64,000 nt of DNA from Leisingera aquimarina DSM 24565 (GCF_000473165.1 NZ_KI421504.1:1873437-1937436), one strand, 5' to 3'; positions 1-8,280 are shown, counted from the first letter of the stretch. The notes: generated by a model from the sequence alone, not told the origin. Numbers and translations: made by a program.

Positions 1-209
1 AGGGCCGGGGGATCGCGGCGGAGGCGGTGCTGCGGACCCATGCCTGGGCGGATGCGGCCGGGCTTTGGACGGAAACTGTCTGCCTGCTGAACCCGGAGAA
101 TGCCGCGTCACGCAGGCTGGCGGCGAAGGCTGGTTACAAGCTGCGCCAGGAGGTGCAGTACCGGGGCGGCAAGTCGCTGGTGATGGCGCGTGCCGTTGGG
201 CAGCTTTAG
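1..209 (+). CDS. GNAT family N-acetyltransferase, 3' fragment
   Basis: Only the last ~68 residues are in the window; the frame is open to the left edge. The visible part reads GRGIAAEAV, the acetyl-CoA pyrophosphate-binding loop of GNAT enzymes, then the late motif LNPENAASRRLAAKAGY found in RimJ/RimL-type acetyltransferases (a neighbour residue block, then a gain-of-function strand). It would transfer acetyl from acetyl-CoA to an amine substrate that cannot be told from this fragment. A truncated repeat element (218-313) follows the stop codon directly. Confidence 0.8.
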   Translation, partial: GRGIAAEAVLRTHAWADAAGLWTETVCLLNPENAASRRLAAKAGYKLRQEVQYRGGKSLVMARAVGQL

Positions 210-217
210 CGGGGCAG

Positions 218-313
218 CGGCAGGCTCCCGCCCCTGAAGGCGCTACCAGAGGAAGCGCGTTACAGCGTTGGGCACAGCGCCGCGCGATGCGCGGCGCGGG
301 CCGGGAGCTGCCG
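218..313. repeat. Dispersed multi-hairpin element, copy F (short form)
   Basis: The terminal inverted repeats are CGGCAGGCTCCCGCCC at the left and GGGCCGGGAGCTGCCG at the right. The left half carries the block CAGCGTTGGGC that is shared with copy C at 55001. An internal hairpin has arms GCGCCGCGC and GCGCGGCGC around a GAT loop. The conserved GCCCAACGG block and the third hairpin of the full copies are missing, so this looks like an internally deleted member. It lies in the 3' flank of the GNAT gene. Confidence 0.6.
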
Positions 314-453
314 GTGTCAGCGTCCTTTGCAGAATCCGGCTGAACCTTGCTGGATTTTATTTGCGCCGGTTTTGCGAATTGCGGTGCGTCTCAACGGTTC
401 ATTAACGCCGGGCAGCCAAACTGGTCTCTTAACGCACGACGACTCTACGTAAA

Positions 454-480
454 GCACCGCGCGCCGGACGCGCGCGGTGC
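454..480 (+). promoter_or_regulatory. Perfect 10-bp hairpin just upstream of a ribosome-binding site
   Basis: Arms GCACCGCGCG (454-463) and CGCGCGGTGC (471-480) surround a 7-nt loop. The likely Shine-Dalgarno GGAAG (483-487) of the gene starting at 494 begins two bases after the stem. The hairpin could limit ribosome access or be a terminator or attenuator of upstream transcription; no T-run follows it. Confidence 0.5.
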
Positions 481-493
481 CTGGGAAGACCGC

Positions 494-1030
494 ATGACGA
501 ACCGTCGCAGATCTGTTTTGCAAATCACCCCGCTGATCGAGGACGCGGGCCTGTTCAAGCGCGAGGTGCGGGATGTGCCGTTGGAGCTGGTGCCGGTGAT
601 CAGCCGGAACAACCGCGGTGATCTGGTGGTGAAGGGGATTGTTCAGCCGGATGCGGAGATCGAGGTGGTCTTTGCCGGACGCCGCATGCGCGAGGCTGCG
701 GGGCTGGTGGCGCAATTGAAGAAGCTGCGGGTGCAGGGGGTGCGTACAGCGATGAACGGCCACGAGGCGATGAACAATATCCGGCGCCTGCGGCTGCCGG
801 TCCAGGTGCGCGGCACCTGGCGGCTGCGTTTCGATCGCGATGCGTCCGGCTGGGAGGTCAAGAGCTATCAGCTGCTGGCCGCGCAATGGGCCTTTGCCGA
901 TGCCGATGGGTATACTGTTCTGTGCGGCTGGCCGCCCGCCGAGCCGGAAGACAGATTGCAGGACCGCGCCCGCGCCGCGCGGGCCCAACTGGCCGCGGCA
1001 CGGGCTGCGCAGGCGGCGCGGACCGGCTAG
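494..1030 (+). CDS. Conserved hypothetical protein, 178 aa
   Basis: I do not recognise a named domain. The protein has a mixed alpha/beta-like core (residues ~15-140) with conserved-looking hydrophobic and Trp positions (GTWRLRF, WAFADADGY). It ends in an Ala/Arg-rich, probably helical tail (~145-178). There is no signal peptide or membrane segment. The start at 494 (MTNRRRS) is chosen because GGAAG lies 7 nt upstream; the open frame extends back to 347, but that part spans the 454-480 hairpin and looks non-coding. The gene converges on mscS, and codon use matches its neighbours. Confidence 0.65.
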   Translation: MTNRRRSVLQITPLIEDAGLFKREVRDVPLELVPVISRNNRGDLVVKGIVQPDAEIEVVFAGRRMREAAGLVAQLKKLRVQGVRTAMNGHEAMNNIRRLRLPVQVRGTWRLRFDRDASGWEVKSYQLLAAQWAFADADGYTVLCGWPPAEPEDRLQDRARAARAQLAAARAAQAARTG

Positions 1031-1062
1031 GCCTTCTGCAAACGGGGCTGCACCACACAAAC

Positions 1063-1129
1063 GCCCCGCCAGAGGCGGGGCGCCGGGCTCAACGGGATGA
1101 GGCCTGTCAGGGCCGAAGACGGGCGGGAG
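1063..1129. repeat. Dispersed multi-hairpin element, copy E (3' half) and terminator-like stem
   Basis: A perfect 8-bp hairpin (1063-1081: GCCCCGCC, AGA, GGCGGGGC) is followed by GGGCTCAACGGGATG, a small GGCC/GGCC stem and ACGGGCGGGAG. The second part aligns with the 3' half of copies A-C (GCCCAACGGGAG...ACGGGCGGGAG). The 5' half with CTCCCGC and TTGGGC is absent. It lies between convergent genes. Read on the minus strand the stem is followed by GTTTGTG, so it may also terminate mscS. Confidence 0.5.
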
Positions 1130-1133
1130 GGCC

Positions 1134-1940
1134 TCAGCCCGTCTTCTTGATTTCCACAGAATGCGGATAGGGAATAGAAATGCCCTTGGCGTCGAAAGCC
1201 TCTTTCACACCCTGTGTCAGGGCAAATTTCACTTCCCAGTAATCCGCCGCTTCACACCAGACACGGGCCGTCAGATCGACGGAACTGTCCCCCAGATTGG
1301 TCACCCGCACCCAAGGTTCCGGATCTTGCAGCACCCGCGCGTCGGTGCTGGCCTGTTCGAGTATAATCGACTTGGCAGTATCAGCGCTGTCGCCGTAATC
1401 GATGCCGAACACCATGTCGACACGGCGGGTGTCGTGATGCGAAAAATTGGTGATGATCGCGCCCCAGGCCTGGCCGTTCGGTACGATGATTTGCACGTTG
1501 TCCGGCGTGGCCAGTTCAGTAATGAACAGGTTCAGATCCTTCACCGTACCGGAGGTGCCGCCGATATCAACAAACTGGCCGATTTTGTAGGGGCGGAACA
1601 GGATCAGCATAAATCCAGCAGCCAGATCGCTGAGCGTGCCCTGCAGCGCCAGACCGATCGCCAGGGTCGCCGCACCCAGCATTGCGACCAGGCTGGTGGC
1701 CTCGATGCCGAAGATGCCAAGCACGGCGACCAGCACCACAAGCAGCAGCACCCAGCGCACGACGCTGGCGGCGAAATTGCCCAATGTCGGGTCGATCTGC
1801 GGCGTCTTGTTGATGCGGCGGCGCACCGCGCTGCTGATCCAGCCGGCAGCAATCCAGCCCAGGATCAGCACCACCAGCGCTTTGGCGCCGTTTACAATCA
1901 GCGGCCAATAGGCCCCCGCCTGCTCAATCATTTGTTCCAT
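1134..1940 (-). CDS. mscS: Small-conductance mechanosensitive channel, MscS family
   Basis: A 268-aa inner-membrane channel that opens under membrane tension to release solutes on hypo-osmotic shock. It has three N-terminal membrane helices (about residues 14-36, 57-80 and 84-115). The third is the Gly/Ala-rich pore helix, with MLGAATLAIGLALQGTLS the characteristic MscS TM3 pattern. A beta domain (~118-185, FRPYKIGQFVDIGG) and an alpha/beta C-terminal domain follow. Length is close to the usual ~280 aa. The start at 1940 (MEQMIEQ) was preferred to the longer frame from 2093, whose extra 51 residues look non-coding. The last codons overlap an imperfect hairpin (1115-1146). Confidence 0.9.
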   Translation of the reverse strand: MEQMIEQAGAYWPLIVNGAKALVVLILGWIAAGWISSAVRRRINKTPQIDPTLGNFAASVVRWVLLLVVLVAVLGIFGIEATSLVAMLGAATLAIGLALQGTLSDLAAGFMLILFRPYKIGQFVDIGGTSGTVKDLNLFITELATPDNVQIIVPNGQAWGAIITNFSHHDTRRVDMVFGIDYGDSADTAKSIILEQASTDARVLQDPEPWVRVTNLGDSSVDLTARVWCEAADYWEVKFALTQGVKEAFDAKGISIPYPHSVEIKKTG

Positions 1941-2148
1941 GTCCGTTGTCCCAACCGGTTTCTTTAAATGCGCCCGAATGTCCCGGAATCGGTGCGCTGT
2001 GGCAATAGCGCACAGCGGGGAAAGTTCCGGCGGTCGAGGCTCAACCTGAAGGGGAAAGCTGGTTTCGTGCCGTAGGATCGTGCGGACGTGCACGGAAATT
2101 GCCAGGCGGCTCAGAGGAGGAGCTGAGGTTTAACGCCCCGCCCTGGAT

Positions 2149-3081
2149 TCAAAAAACAAACAAATCAGCAGTCACATCTTCCACGTCAAAGTTGCGAAGG
2201 GTGATCGAAACGTTGGCAAAGGCAATTTCGGCGCCTGTGCCGGCATCGCTGATTTCCAGATCGGAGAATTTGGTTGCACCGCGTTGGATCTTGATCAGAT
2301 CTTCGCCGGCGTCAAAATTGCGGATCGTATCGTGGTCGTCGCCCCTTTTGAAGATAAACAGGTCAGCGCCGTCGCCGCCATCCAGCGTGTCTCTGCCCTT
2401 GTTGCCGCGCAAAACATCCTTGCCGCCGCCGCCAAGAAGGATGTCATTGCCTCCGCCACCCAGCAATTTGTCATTTCCGCGGCCACCCAGCAGCTTGTCA
2501 CTTCCGCCGCCGCCATCGAGCGTATCTCTGCCATTCTGTCCCTTTAGAACATCCTTGCCGCTGCCGCCGGAGATGGAATCGGCACCGGTTCCGCCTGCGA
2601 CAGTATCTGCGCCTTGCCCGGCTCTGATGGTCTCGCTTCCGGACATTGTGAAAAAGGCGCCGGGCCTTATGTCATCGTCTTCGCGCGAGCCTTTGATGGT
2701 CCAGTCTTCTCCGTTCACGAAGGACTTGAACGTTCCAAGATTGAGCTTTCCCGTTGCAGAGGTGGCCGAGCGGCTGGTCAGGTCAAAGATGCCCTCAGCG
2801 CTTACATCGACACCGTCCAGCACCAGCTTTTCGATGGTATGGAAAGAAGGGGTCAAGGAAATCTCGGCATACTGGAATTTTGTGATGTCGCCGGTGACAA
2901 AATAGCTGCCGGAGCCAGGAACCCGCAGATCATGGCCGTTGAGACTCACTGATTCTGGATAGTTGTAAATCAGCAAGAATGTTTCGGTGTCGTATTTATT
3001 GGTCAGCTGGGCCCCATTGAAGGTTTGAATAAGCCCGGTCATCTGAGTCGTCAGGGAACCTGTCACGGTCATAGTCGGCAT
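2149..3081 (-). CDS. RTX (haemolysin-type calcium-binding) secreted protein
   Basis: A 310-aa protein. The N-terminal ~130 residues form a beta-rich domain I cannot name. Residues ~150-245 carry tandem Gly/Asp-rich RTX nonapeptides (GGSGKDVLKG, GGRGNDKLLG, GGGGNDILLG types) that bind calcium in a parallel beta roll. The C-terminus ends in DLFVF, the hydrophobic tail typical of type I secretion substrates. There is no Sec signal peptide. No type I exporter genes lie nearby, so export must use a transporter encoded elsewhere. Function beyond extracellular calcium binding is unknown. A second RTX gene lies at 6247-7299. Confidence 0.85.
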   Translation of the reverse strand: MPTMTVTGSLTTQMTGLIQTFNGAQLTNKYDTETFLLIYNYPESVSLNGHDLRVPGSGSYFVTGDITKFQYAEISLTPSFHTIEKLVLDGVDVSAEGIFDLTSRSATSATGKLNLGTFKSFVNGEDWTIKGSREDDDIRPGAFFTMSGSETIRAGQGADTVAGGTGADSISGGSGKDVLKGQNGRDTLDGGGGSDKLLGGRGNDKLLGGGGNDILLGGGGKDVLRGNKGRDTLDGGDGADLFIFKRGDDHDTIRNFDAGEDLIKIQRGATKFSDLEISDAGTGAEIAFANVSITLRNFDVEDVTADLFVF

Positions 3082-3254
3082 GGATTTAACCTTTGAGAAG
3101 TTTCGCCTGTCTGTGGCCGAAGAGGGTATTGAGAAGGGGGCCTACACCACTGGTTGCGGTGCGTTCAAGCCGCGCCCGTGCCGCATGTTTCGGAGTTGAC
3201 GCTTGGTCACCTGACTGGCCCAGCAATGATGAGGGAAGCCGTTTGTGGCATTGG
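3082..3254. other. Intergenic spacer between ald terminator and RTX gene
   Basis: No credible ORF or RNA was seen. On the minus strand it should hold the promoter of the RTX gene that starts at 3081, but no clear -35/-10 pair stands out. Confidence 0.4.
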
Positions 3255-3281
3255 AAAAGCCCCGCCAATCTGGCGGGGCCT
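3255..3281 (-). terminator. Rho-independent terminator of ald
   Basis: Read on the minus strand: GGCCCCGCC, loop AGATT, GGCGGGGC, then TTTT. It lies about 30 nt downstream of the ald stop codon. Confidence 0.8.
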
Positions 3282-3312
3282 TCCTCAAGTCATTCTTCTG
3301 GGAGTGCTTTGC

Positions 3313-4431
3313 TTACTGCTTCAGCGCCAGTTTCGGTGACAGCACATCGAGACCCAGAGCTTCGCCAACCGCGTAATAGGTCAGCTGGCCTGCGTGCACG
3401 TTCAGGCCGTTCAGCAGGTGCGGGTCGTCCTCGCAGGCCTTGCGCCAGCCCTTGTTGGCCAGGTTCAGCATGAAGGGCAGGGTCGCGTTGCCCAGGGCCT
3501 GGGTTGAAGTGCGGGCCACGGCGCCGGGCATGTTGGCCACGCAGTAGTGCATGATGCCGTCAACTTCATAGATCGGGTCGGCGTGGGTGGTGGCTTTGGA
3601 GGTTTCAAAGCAGCCGCCTTGGTCGATGGCGACGTCCACCAGCACCGCGCCGGGTTTCATCTCAGACAGCTGGGCACGGGAGATCAGTTTCGGCGCTGCA
3701 GCACCGGGGATCAGAACAGCGCCGATCACCATGTCGGCGTCGCGCACCAGTTCGGCGGTGGCGCCGGCGGTGGAGTACTGGTTCTTGAAGGTGCGGCCGA
3801 ACACGTCGTCCAAATACTTCAGGCGGGTCAGCGAACGGTCGAGGATGGTGACATCCGCGCCCATGCCGGCCGCAATCTTGGCCGCGTGAGTGCCGACGAC
3901 ACCGCCGCCGATCACCACTACCTTGGCCGGGGCCACGCCGGGCACGCCGCCCATCAGCACACCGCGGCCGCCGTTGGCCTTTTGCAGGGTGTAGGCGCCC
4001 ACTTGCGGCGCCAGACGGCCGGCCACTTCGGACATCGGTGCCAGCAGCGGCAAGCCGCCGCGGTCGTCGGTCACGGTCTCGTAAGCGATTGCGGTACAGC
4101 CGGACGCCAGCAGGTCATGGGTCTGCTCCGGATCGGGGGCAAGGTGCAGGTAGGTGAACAGCAGCTGGCCTTCGCGCAGCATCTTGCGCTCAACCGCCTG
4201 GGGCTCCTTAACCTTGACGATCATGTCAGCGGTGGCAAAGATTTCCTCGGCGGTGTCGAGAATCTCGGCACCGGCGGACACATAGTCCTCGTCGGTGAAG
4301 CCGGCGCCCAGGCCGGCGCCTTTCTGGATCACAACGCCGTGGCCGTGGAACACAGCTTCGCGGGCAGCATCCGGGGTCATGCCAACACGGAATTCCTGGG
4401 GTTTAATCTCGGTGGGGCAGCCGATTTTCAT
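3313..4431 (-). CDS. ald: Alanine dehydrogenase
   Basis: A 372-aa NAD-dependent enzyme interconverting L-alanine and pyruvate plus ammonia; cytoplasmic, used for alanine catabolism or ammonia assimilation. The family's active-site residues are in place: R15 (EFRVGMTP), K75 (VKVKEP) and H96 (TYLHLAPD). The nucleotide-binding loop [13 protein letters not shown] follows at ~173-185. Length matches the family. The Lrp/AsnC gene at 4571 is divergent, an arrangement usual for ald, where the regulator responds to alanine. Termination is at the hairpin at 3255-3281. Confidence 0.96.
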   Translation of the reverse strand: MKIGCPTEIKPQEFRVGMTPDAAREAVFHGHGVVIQKGAGLGAGFTDEDYVSAGAEILDTAEEIFATADMIVKVKEPQAVERKMLREGQLLFTYLHLAPDPEQTHDLLASGCTAIAYETVTDDRGGLPLLAPMSEVAGRLAPQVGAYTLQKANGGRGVLMGGVPGVAPAKVVVIGGGVVGTHAAKIAAGMGADVTILDRSLTRLKYLDDVFGRTFKNQYSTAGATAELVRDADMVIGAVLIPGAAAPKLISRAQLSEMKPGAVLVDVAIDQGGCFETSKATTHADPIYEVDGIMHYCVANMPGAVARTSTQALGNATLPFMLNLANKGWRKACEDDPHLLNGLNVHAGQLTYYAVGEALGLDVLSPKLALKQ

Positions 4432-4570
4432 GTGAGTATCTCCTCAAAACTCTCTGCGGGCATTTTGCCGCAGCCGCTGCAAAATGTGCTTCTTTTTTGG
4501 GCGGAAGAAAAACATGCCTTTCGAAGATTCTTCGCGTATACAGGTGAAGCACAGCAAGGATCTTCGCAAA

Positions 4571-5029
4571 ATGTCGCTGGACGAAACAGATCGTCGCATT
4601 CTCTCGGTGTTGCAAAAGCAGGGCCGCATCTCCAACGCCGACCTGTCGGAGCGGGTGAACCTGTCGGCCTCGGCCTGCCACCGCCGGGTGCAGCGGCTGG
4701 AGGCGGACGGGTACATCCGTGATTATGTCGCGCTGCTGGACGCGCGCAAGATGAACGTGCCGACCACGGTGTTTGTCGAGATCACTCTGTCAGGTCAGGC
4801 GGATGAAGTGCTGGACGCGTTTGAAAAAGCGGTGTCGCGGATCCCGGATGTGCTGGAGTGCCACCTGATGGCGGGCACAGCGGATTACATCCTTAAGGTG
4901 GTGGCGGAGAACACCGAGGATTTCGCCCGCATCCACCGCCAGCATCTGGCGCGGCTGCCGGGGGTGGCGCAGATGCAGTCGAGTTTTGCGCTGCGCACCG
5001 TGTTCAAGACCACGGCGCTGCCGGTTTGA
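4571..5029 (+). CDS. Lrp/AsnC family transcriptional regulator of ald
   Basis: A 152-aa DNA-binding regulator with an N-terminal winged helix-turn-helix (residues ~3-62; DLSERVNLSASACHRRVQRL) and a C-terminal RAM/AsnC ligand-binding domain (~70-145) that usually senses an amino acid and drives oligomerisation. It is divergent from ald, so alanine-responsive control of ald is the likely role (inference). The start at 4571 (MSLDETD) has AAGGA 10 nt upstream and gives the family length. An in-frame ATG at 4514 also has GGAAG upstream and would add 19 residues. The 139-bp shared intergenic region should hold the operator. Confidence 0.9.
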   Translation: MSLDETDRRILSVLQKQGRISNADLSERVNLSASACHRRVQRLEADGYIRDYVALLDARKMNVPTTVFVEITLSGQADEVLDAFEKAVSRIPDVLECHLMAGTADYILKVVAENTEDFARIHRQHLARLPGVAQMQSSFALRTVFKTTALPV

Positions 5030-5244
5030 TGCGGCTCTGATGCTTATCGCCGGGCCGGGGGCTTTTACTCTTGAACCACGCTGGAAATTCCGGTTGCCTT
5101 GGGGGAAGATGCAGCCAGGGCCGCAGGATGGACCCCATGCTGCAGCGGCTGCTAGCTGCTGCCTCGGCGCAGTGACATCAAACAGTCACATGCCGCCCGT
5201 ATAAGGCGGCGTTTGCACGACCTGACAAGGAAGGAACCCTGCCC

Positions 5245-6162
5245 GTGACCCGCGAATTTGAGACCGCATCCCTGGACTGGCTGGAAGCGGAGCTGCAGGA
5301 CACGCTGGACGAGGATATCGAGATTGAATTCTCGGAGCCGATGCTGAGCCAGGAGATCCGCAAGATTTACCGCGAGCAGCATCCGGAAATGCTCGACCGG
5401 CAGATCTATTTCCGCAATCTTCTGCGACTGCAGGCGGAGCTGATCAAGGTGCAGGACTGGGTGCAGAATTCCGGCGCCAAGGTTTGCATCCTGTTCGAGG
5501 GCCGCGATGCGGCGGGCAAGGGTGGGGTGATCAAGCGGATCACCCAGCGGCTGGACCCGCGGGTGGCGCGGGTGGTGGCACTGCCGGCACCGAACCGCCG
5601 CGAGCAAAGCCAATGGTATTTCCAGCGCTATGTACCGCATCTGCCGGCGGGGGGCGAGATCGTGCTGTTTGACCGCTCCTGGTACAACCGCGCGGGCGTC
5701 GAGCGGGTGATGGGCTTTGCCAGCGACGATCAGGTCGATCAGTTCTTCCAGGACGTTCCGGAATTTGAACGGATGCTGGTGCGGTCGGGAATCATCCTGC
5801 TGAAATACTGGTTCTCGATCACCGACGAGGAACAGCAGCTGCGGTTCATGATGCGCATTCACGATCCGATGAAGCAGTGGAAACTGTCGCCGATGGATCT
5901 GGAAAGCCGGATCCGCTGGGAGCAGTACACCAAAGCCAAGGAGCAGATGTTCAAGCGCACAAATATTCCAGAGGCGCCATGGTACATCGTTGAAGGCAAT
6001 GATAAAAAGCGTGAACGGCTGAATTGCATCGAGCACTTGCTGACCAAGATCCCGTATGACGAGGTGCAGCACGAGAAAGTGGATCTGCCGGATCGCAAGT
6101 ACAACCCCGACTACGAGCGCCAGGTGCTGCCGGACGAATTGTATGTGCCCAAAGTTTATTGA
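5245..6162 (+). CDS. ppk2: Polyphosphate kinase 2
   Basis: A 305-aa PPK2-family kinase that transfers phosphate between polyphosphate and nucleotides, usually favouring nucleotide synthesis from polyphosphate. The Walker A-like loop GRDAAGKGG (~86-94) and the Walker B/lid motif DRSWYNRAG (~143-151) are intact. So are the long N-terminal helix and the MRIHDPMKQWKLSPMD segment typical of one-domain class I PPK2. The start is GTG with a strong AAGGAAGGA upstream. It appears monocistronic, ending at the terminator at 6201-6226. Confidence 0.95.
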   Translation: MTREFETASLDWLEAELQDTLDEDIEIEFSEPMLSQEIRKIYREQHPEMLDRQIYFRNLLRLQAELIKVQDWVQNSGAKVCILFEGRDAAGKGGVIKRITQRLDPRVARVVALPAPNRREQSQWYFQRYVPHLPAGGEIVLFDRSWYNRAGVERVMGFASDDQVDQFFQDVPEFERMLVRSGIILLKYWFSITDEEQQLRFMMRIHDPMKQWKLSPMDLESRIRWEQYTKAKEQMFKRTNIPEAPWYIVEGNDKKRERLNCIEHLLTKIPYDEVQHEKVDLPDRKYNPDYERQVLPDELYVPKVY

Positions 6163-6200
6163 GGTCTGCGCAGGGCCTGGCTCCCGGTATTGAAATTGCG

Positions 6201-6226
6201 AAGGGGCGCGCCAAGGCGCGCCCTTT
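6201..6226. terminator. Bidirectional terminator between ppk2 and the CAP-RTX gene
   Basis: The stem is GGGCGCGCC/GGCGCGCCC with an AA loop. TTT follows on the plus strand; only two T residues and then CGC follow on the minus strand, so termination in that direction is weaker. It sits between convergent genes. Confidence 0.7.
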
Positions 6227-6246
6227 CCACGGTTGTCCGGTGAGGG

Positions 6247-7299
6247 TCAGAACAGGAAGTCGCTGGCCTGAAGCTCTTGCTCTGTGATACCGCTGAGCAG
6301 CAGGCTGTCGCCATCGCTGTCGCTGATCAGCAGGCCGGCATTGGTCTGGCTGGTGTGATTGTTCATCAGGTCGCTGAAGCCAGTGATGCCTGTCGCCGCG
6401 CTCAGATCAATGCGCTCGCCGCTGGCATCCGGGTTGAAATCACTCACGGTGTCATCGCCGCCGCTGAAGATGAAGAGGTCGCCGCCGCCCTTGCCGGCCA
6501 GCTTGTCGTTGCCGCTGCCGCCGTCCAGGGTGTCTTTGCCGCGGCCGCCGAACAGCTTGTCGTTGCCGCCGCCGCCATTCAGCTCATCCGCGCCGTTGTT
6601 GCCGCGCAGCGTGTCGTTGCCGGAGCCGCCATTCAACTCGTCGCCGCCGGCCTTGCCGTGCAGCTTATCCCGGCCTTCGCTGCCGTCGAGGCGGTCCTGG
6701 CCGCTGCTGCCGGTCAGCGTGTCATTGCCGCCGAGACCGTCCAGGCTGCCCGCGCTGGCAAGGGTCAGGGCGTCATTCCCGGAGGTGGCGCCGATACCGG
6801 TATTGCCGCCGGAGCCTCCGCCATTGCCGCCTCCGGACCCGGAGTCCAGCTGCAAGTCTGCGCTGGTCCTGGCAAAGTTCTGGGTGACCATCACCGCATC
6901 CCAGCCGTTGAAGTTGCCCTGCTCGATGCCGATGCCGATCACTTCGACATTGGCGTTGAGGATGTTGGCGCGGTGGCCGGGGCTGTTCATCAGCGATTCG
7001 TGCAGGTTGACGACGTCGTCGGCCAGCCCGGCGGCGCCGCGTTCGCTTTGCCAGGCGATGTTCTCGGCCCAGGTCCAGCTGCCGGAGAACTGAAAGCCGG
7101 CATCTTTCATCCGGTCGCCGGCACTGGAGCCGCCGGAGCCGGTGTGGGAGAAGACATCCTGCTGCAGCATCCATTCGCTATGGTCTTCTGCCGAATCGTT
7201 CAGGCGCAGCTCCAGCTGGACCGGGTTGAGACCGCGCGACGTACGCTCGGCGTTGATCAGGTCGAGCATCTGGCGCTCGAGTTGGCTTGCCTGTGACAT
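6247..7299 (-). CDS. CAP (SCP/PR-1)-domain protein with RTX repeats
   Basis: A 350-aa protein. Residues ~8-145 form a CAP/SCP domain: LINAERTSRGL at the start, HSEWMLQQDVFSHTG with the usual histidine pair, then ENIAW and HRANILNANVEVIGIG. Bacterial CAP domains are secreted and their activity is poorly defined. A Gly/Ser linker (~150-170) leads to RTX calcium-binding nonapeptides (~172-285). The C-terminus, ELQASDFLF, is a type I secretion tail. No Sec signal and no exporter nearby. A CGGAG-like site lies 10 nt upstream of the start at 7299. It converges on ppk2. Confidence 0.88.
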   Translation of the reverse strand: MSQASQLERQMLDLINAERTSRGLNPVQLELRLNDSAEDHSEWMLQQDVFSHTGSGGSSAGDRMKDAGFQFSGSWTWAENIAWQSERGAAGLADDVVNLHESLMNSPGHRANILNANVEVIGIGIEQGNFNGWDAVMVTQNFARTSADLQLDSGSGGGNGGGSGGNTGIGATSGNDALTLASAGSLDGLGGNDTLTGSSGQDRLDGSEGRDKLHGKAGGDELNGGSGNDTLRGNNGADELNGGGGNDKLFGGRGKDTLDGGSGNDKLAGKGGGDLFIFSGGDDTVSDFNPDASGERIDLSAATGITGFSDLMNNHTSQTNAGLLISDSDGDSLLLSGITEQELQASDFLF

Positions 7300-8019
7300 C
7301 AGTAACTGCTCCGTGAGTGTGCCGGTTGTGCGGCGGTGCTCCCCTCGGTTAACGGAAATTTAAGGCGCCGAAAGGGCCAGACGGTGCAGCAGCGGAAATG
7401 CGGCAAAGCTCTGCCCGTAGCATGGGAGCGGATACGCGGATTCCTGCGCGCGCGGCGGCCGCGGACAGTGCTGTGCAACTCCCGGCAGGGCACCGGCGCA
7501 ATCCCGCTGCGGGGCAACGGGCCGGGCGGCGCAGGATTCGGGGGCAGCTGCCGGCAGGAGACAGGTTTGCACCGCAGAATCATCCGAGGAAGGGGAGAGC
7601 AGGCCGGGCGCCGTCGGGGGGGGCTGTCGGCGCCCGGCAATATTGAAAACCCGGAGAGGCTATGCCTTGTTTGCAGGGACCAAGACAGGCGCCGGAGTCG
7701 TTTGGGGGGAGACGCGGCCTGCCCCGGATTTCAATGAACCGGGTGTTCCAATCCCGGACGGCGGGGCAGTGTTTAGGGAAACGCATCGGATTTGCCCTGC
7801 CGCACTCTCTGTATAGCAGAAGAAATCCAATAAATACATCCTAAAGATGTAATTCAGGCAAAGTTGCGGTATTTCTGTGCATCCCCTTAAGAAACGGGGT
7901 TTTCCCTTGGGGGTAGAAATGACAAACCCCCGGGGCGGGGCCGCGGGGGTCGTCTGAACTTAAGTTCCGGCTGGTCGCAAGACCGGCCCAGTGCTGTCCA
8001 AAGCTGGACGGCCTGCCGC
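7300..8019. other. 720-bp non-coding interval
   Basis: No ORF with convincing codon use was found on either strand. It holds a perfect 9-bp hairpin, CCGGGCGCC (7604-7612) with GGCGCCCGG (7629-7637), whose loop contains a run of eight G. An AT-rich island (~7813-7880) contains a small TACATC/GATGTA stem (7835-7851). A GC-rich stem at 7926-7950 could terminate rpsU. An sRNA or a decayed gene is possible; nothing proves either. Confidence 0.5.
7926..7950 (-). terminator. Possible rpsU terminator
   Basis: Minus-strand ACCCCCG/CGGGGGT stem with an 11-nt loop followed by TTGTCATTTC. It lies ~70 nt past the rpsU stop. The T-tract is weak. Confidence 0.4.
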
Positions 8020-8226
8020 TTAGAGCAAACCTTCGCGCTGGAGCTTCTTACGTGCCAGTTTACGGGCACGGCGGATCGCTTCAGCTTTCTCGCGCGCTTT
8101 TTTCTCGGACGGTTTCTCGAAATGTTGCTTGAGCTTCATTTCGCGGAATACGCCTTCACGCTGCAGCTTTTTCTTCAGGGCACGAAGCGCCTGATCGACG
8201 TTGTTGTCGCGAACACTAACCTGCAT
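8020..8226 (-). CDS. rpsU: 30S ribosomal protein S21
   Basis: A 68-aa small-subunit protein. It matches the family throughout: [20 protein letters not shown] at the start and a long Lys/Arg-rich helical tail ending [11 protein letters not shown]. It acts at the 30S platform near the anti-Shine-Dalgarno region. The divergent neighbour is COQ9, a pairing so common in alphaproteobacteria that COQ9-type proteins are also called rpsU-divergently transcribed proteins. Confidence 0.97.
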   Translation of the reverse strand: MQVSVRDNNVDQALRALKKKLQREGVFREMKLKQHFEKPSEKKAREKAEAIRRARKLARKKLQREGLL

Positions 8227-8280
8227 GTGGTTTTCACCACCTTTCTAAGTTTGAGTTGCAAGGAAATTGCAGGAAGTGGC

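Noticed and set aside
2099-2905. Long plus-strand frame rich in Ser/Pro opposite the RTX gene
   Set aside because: It is the antisense image of the Gly/Asp-rich RTX repeats; no ribosome-binding site and no plausible domain. The same applies to frames opposite 6247-7299.
3547-4722. 391-codon plus-strand frame opposite ald
   Set aside because: Antisense of a clearly coding alanine dehydrogenase; His/Gln-rich low-complexity translation.
6480-6780. Regular direct repeats that resemble a CRISPR-like array
   Set aside because: They are the codons of RTX nonapeptides with an intact reading frame; there are no conserved repeat-spacer boundaries.
7336-7737. Plus-strand frame in the 7.3-8.0 kb gap
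   Set aside because: No ribosome-binding site, and Arg/Gly-rich translation typical of high-GC non-coding DNA.
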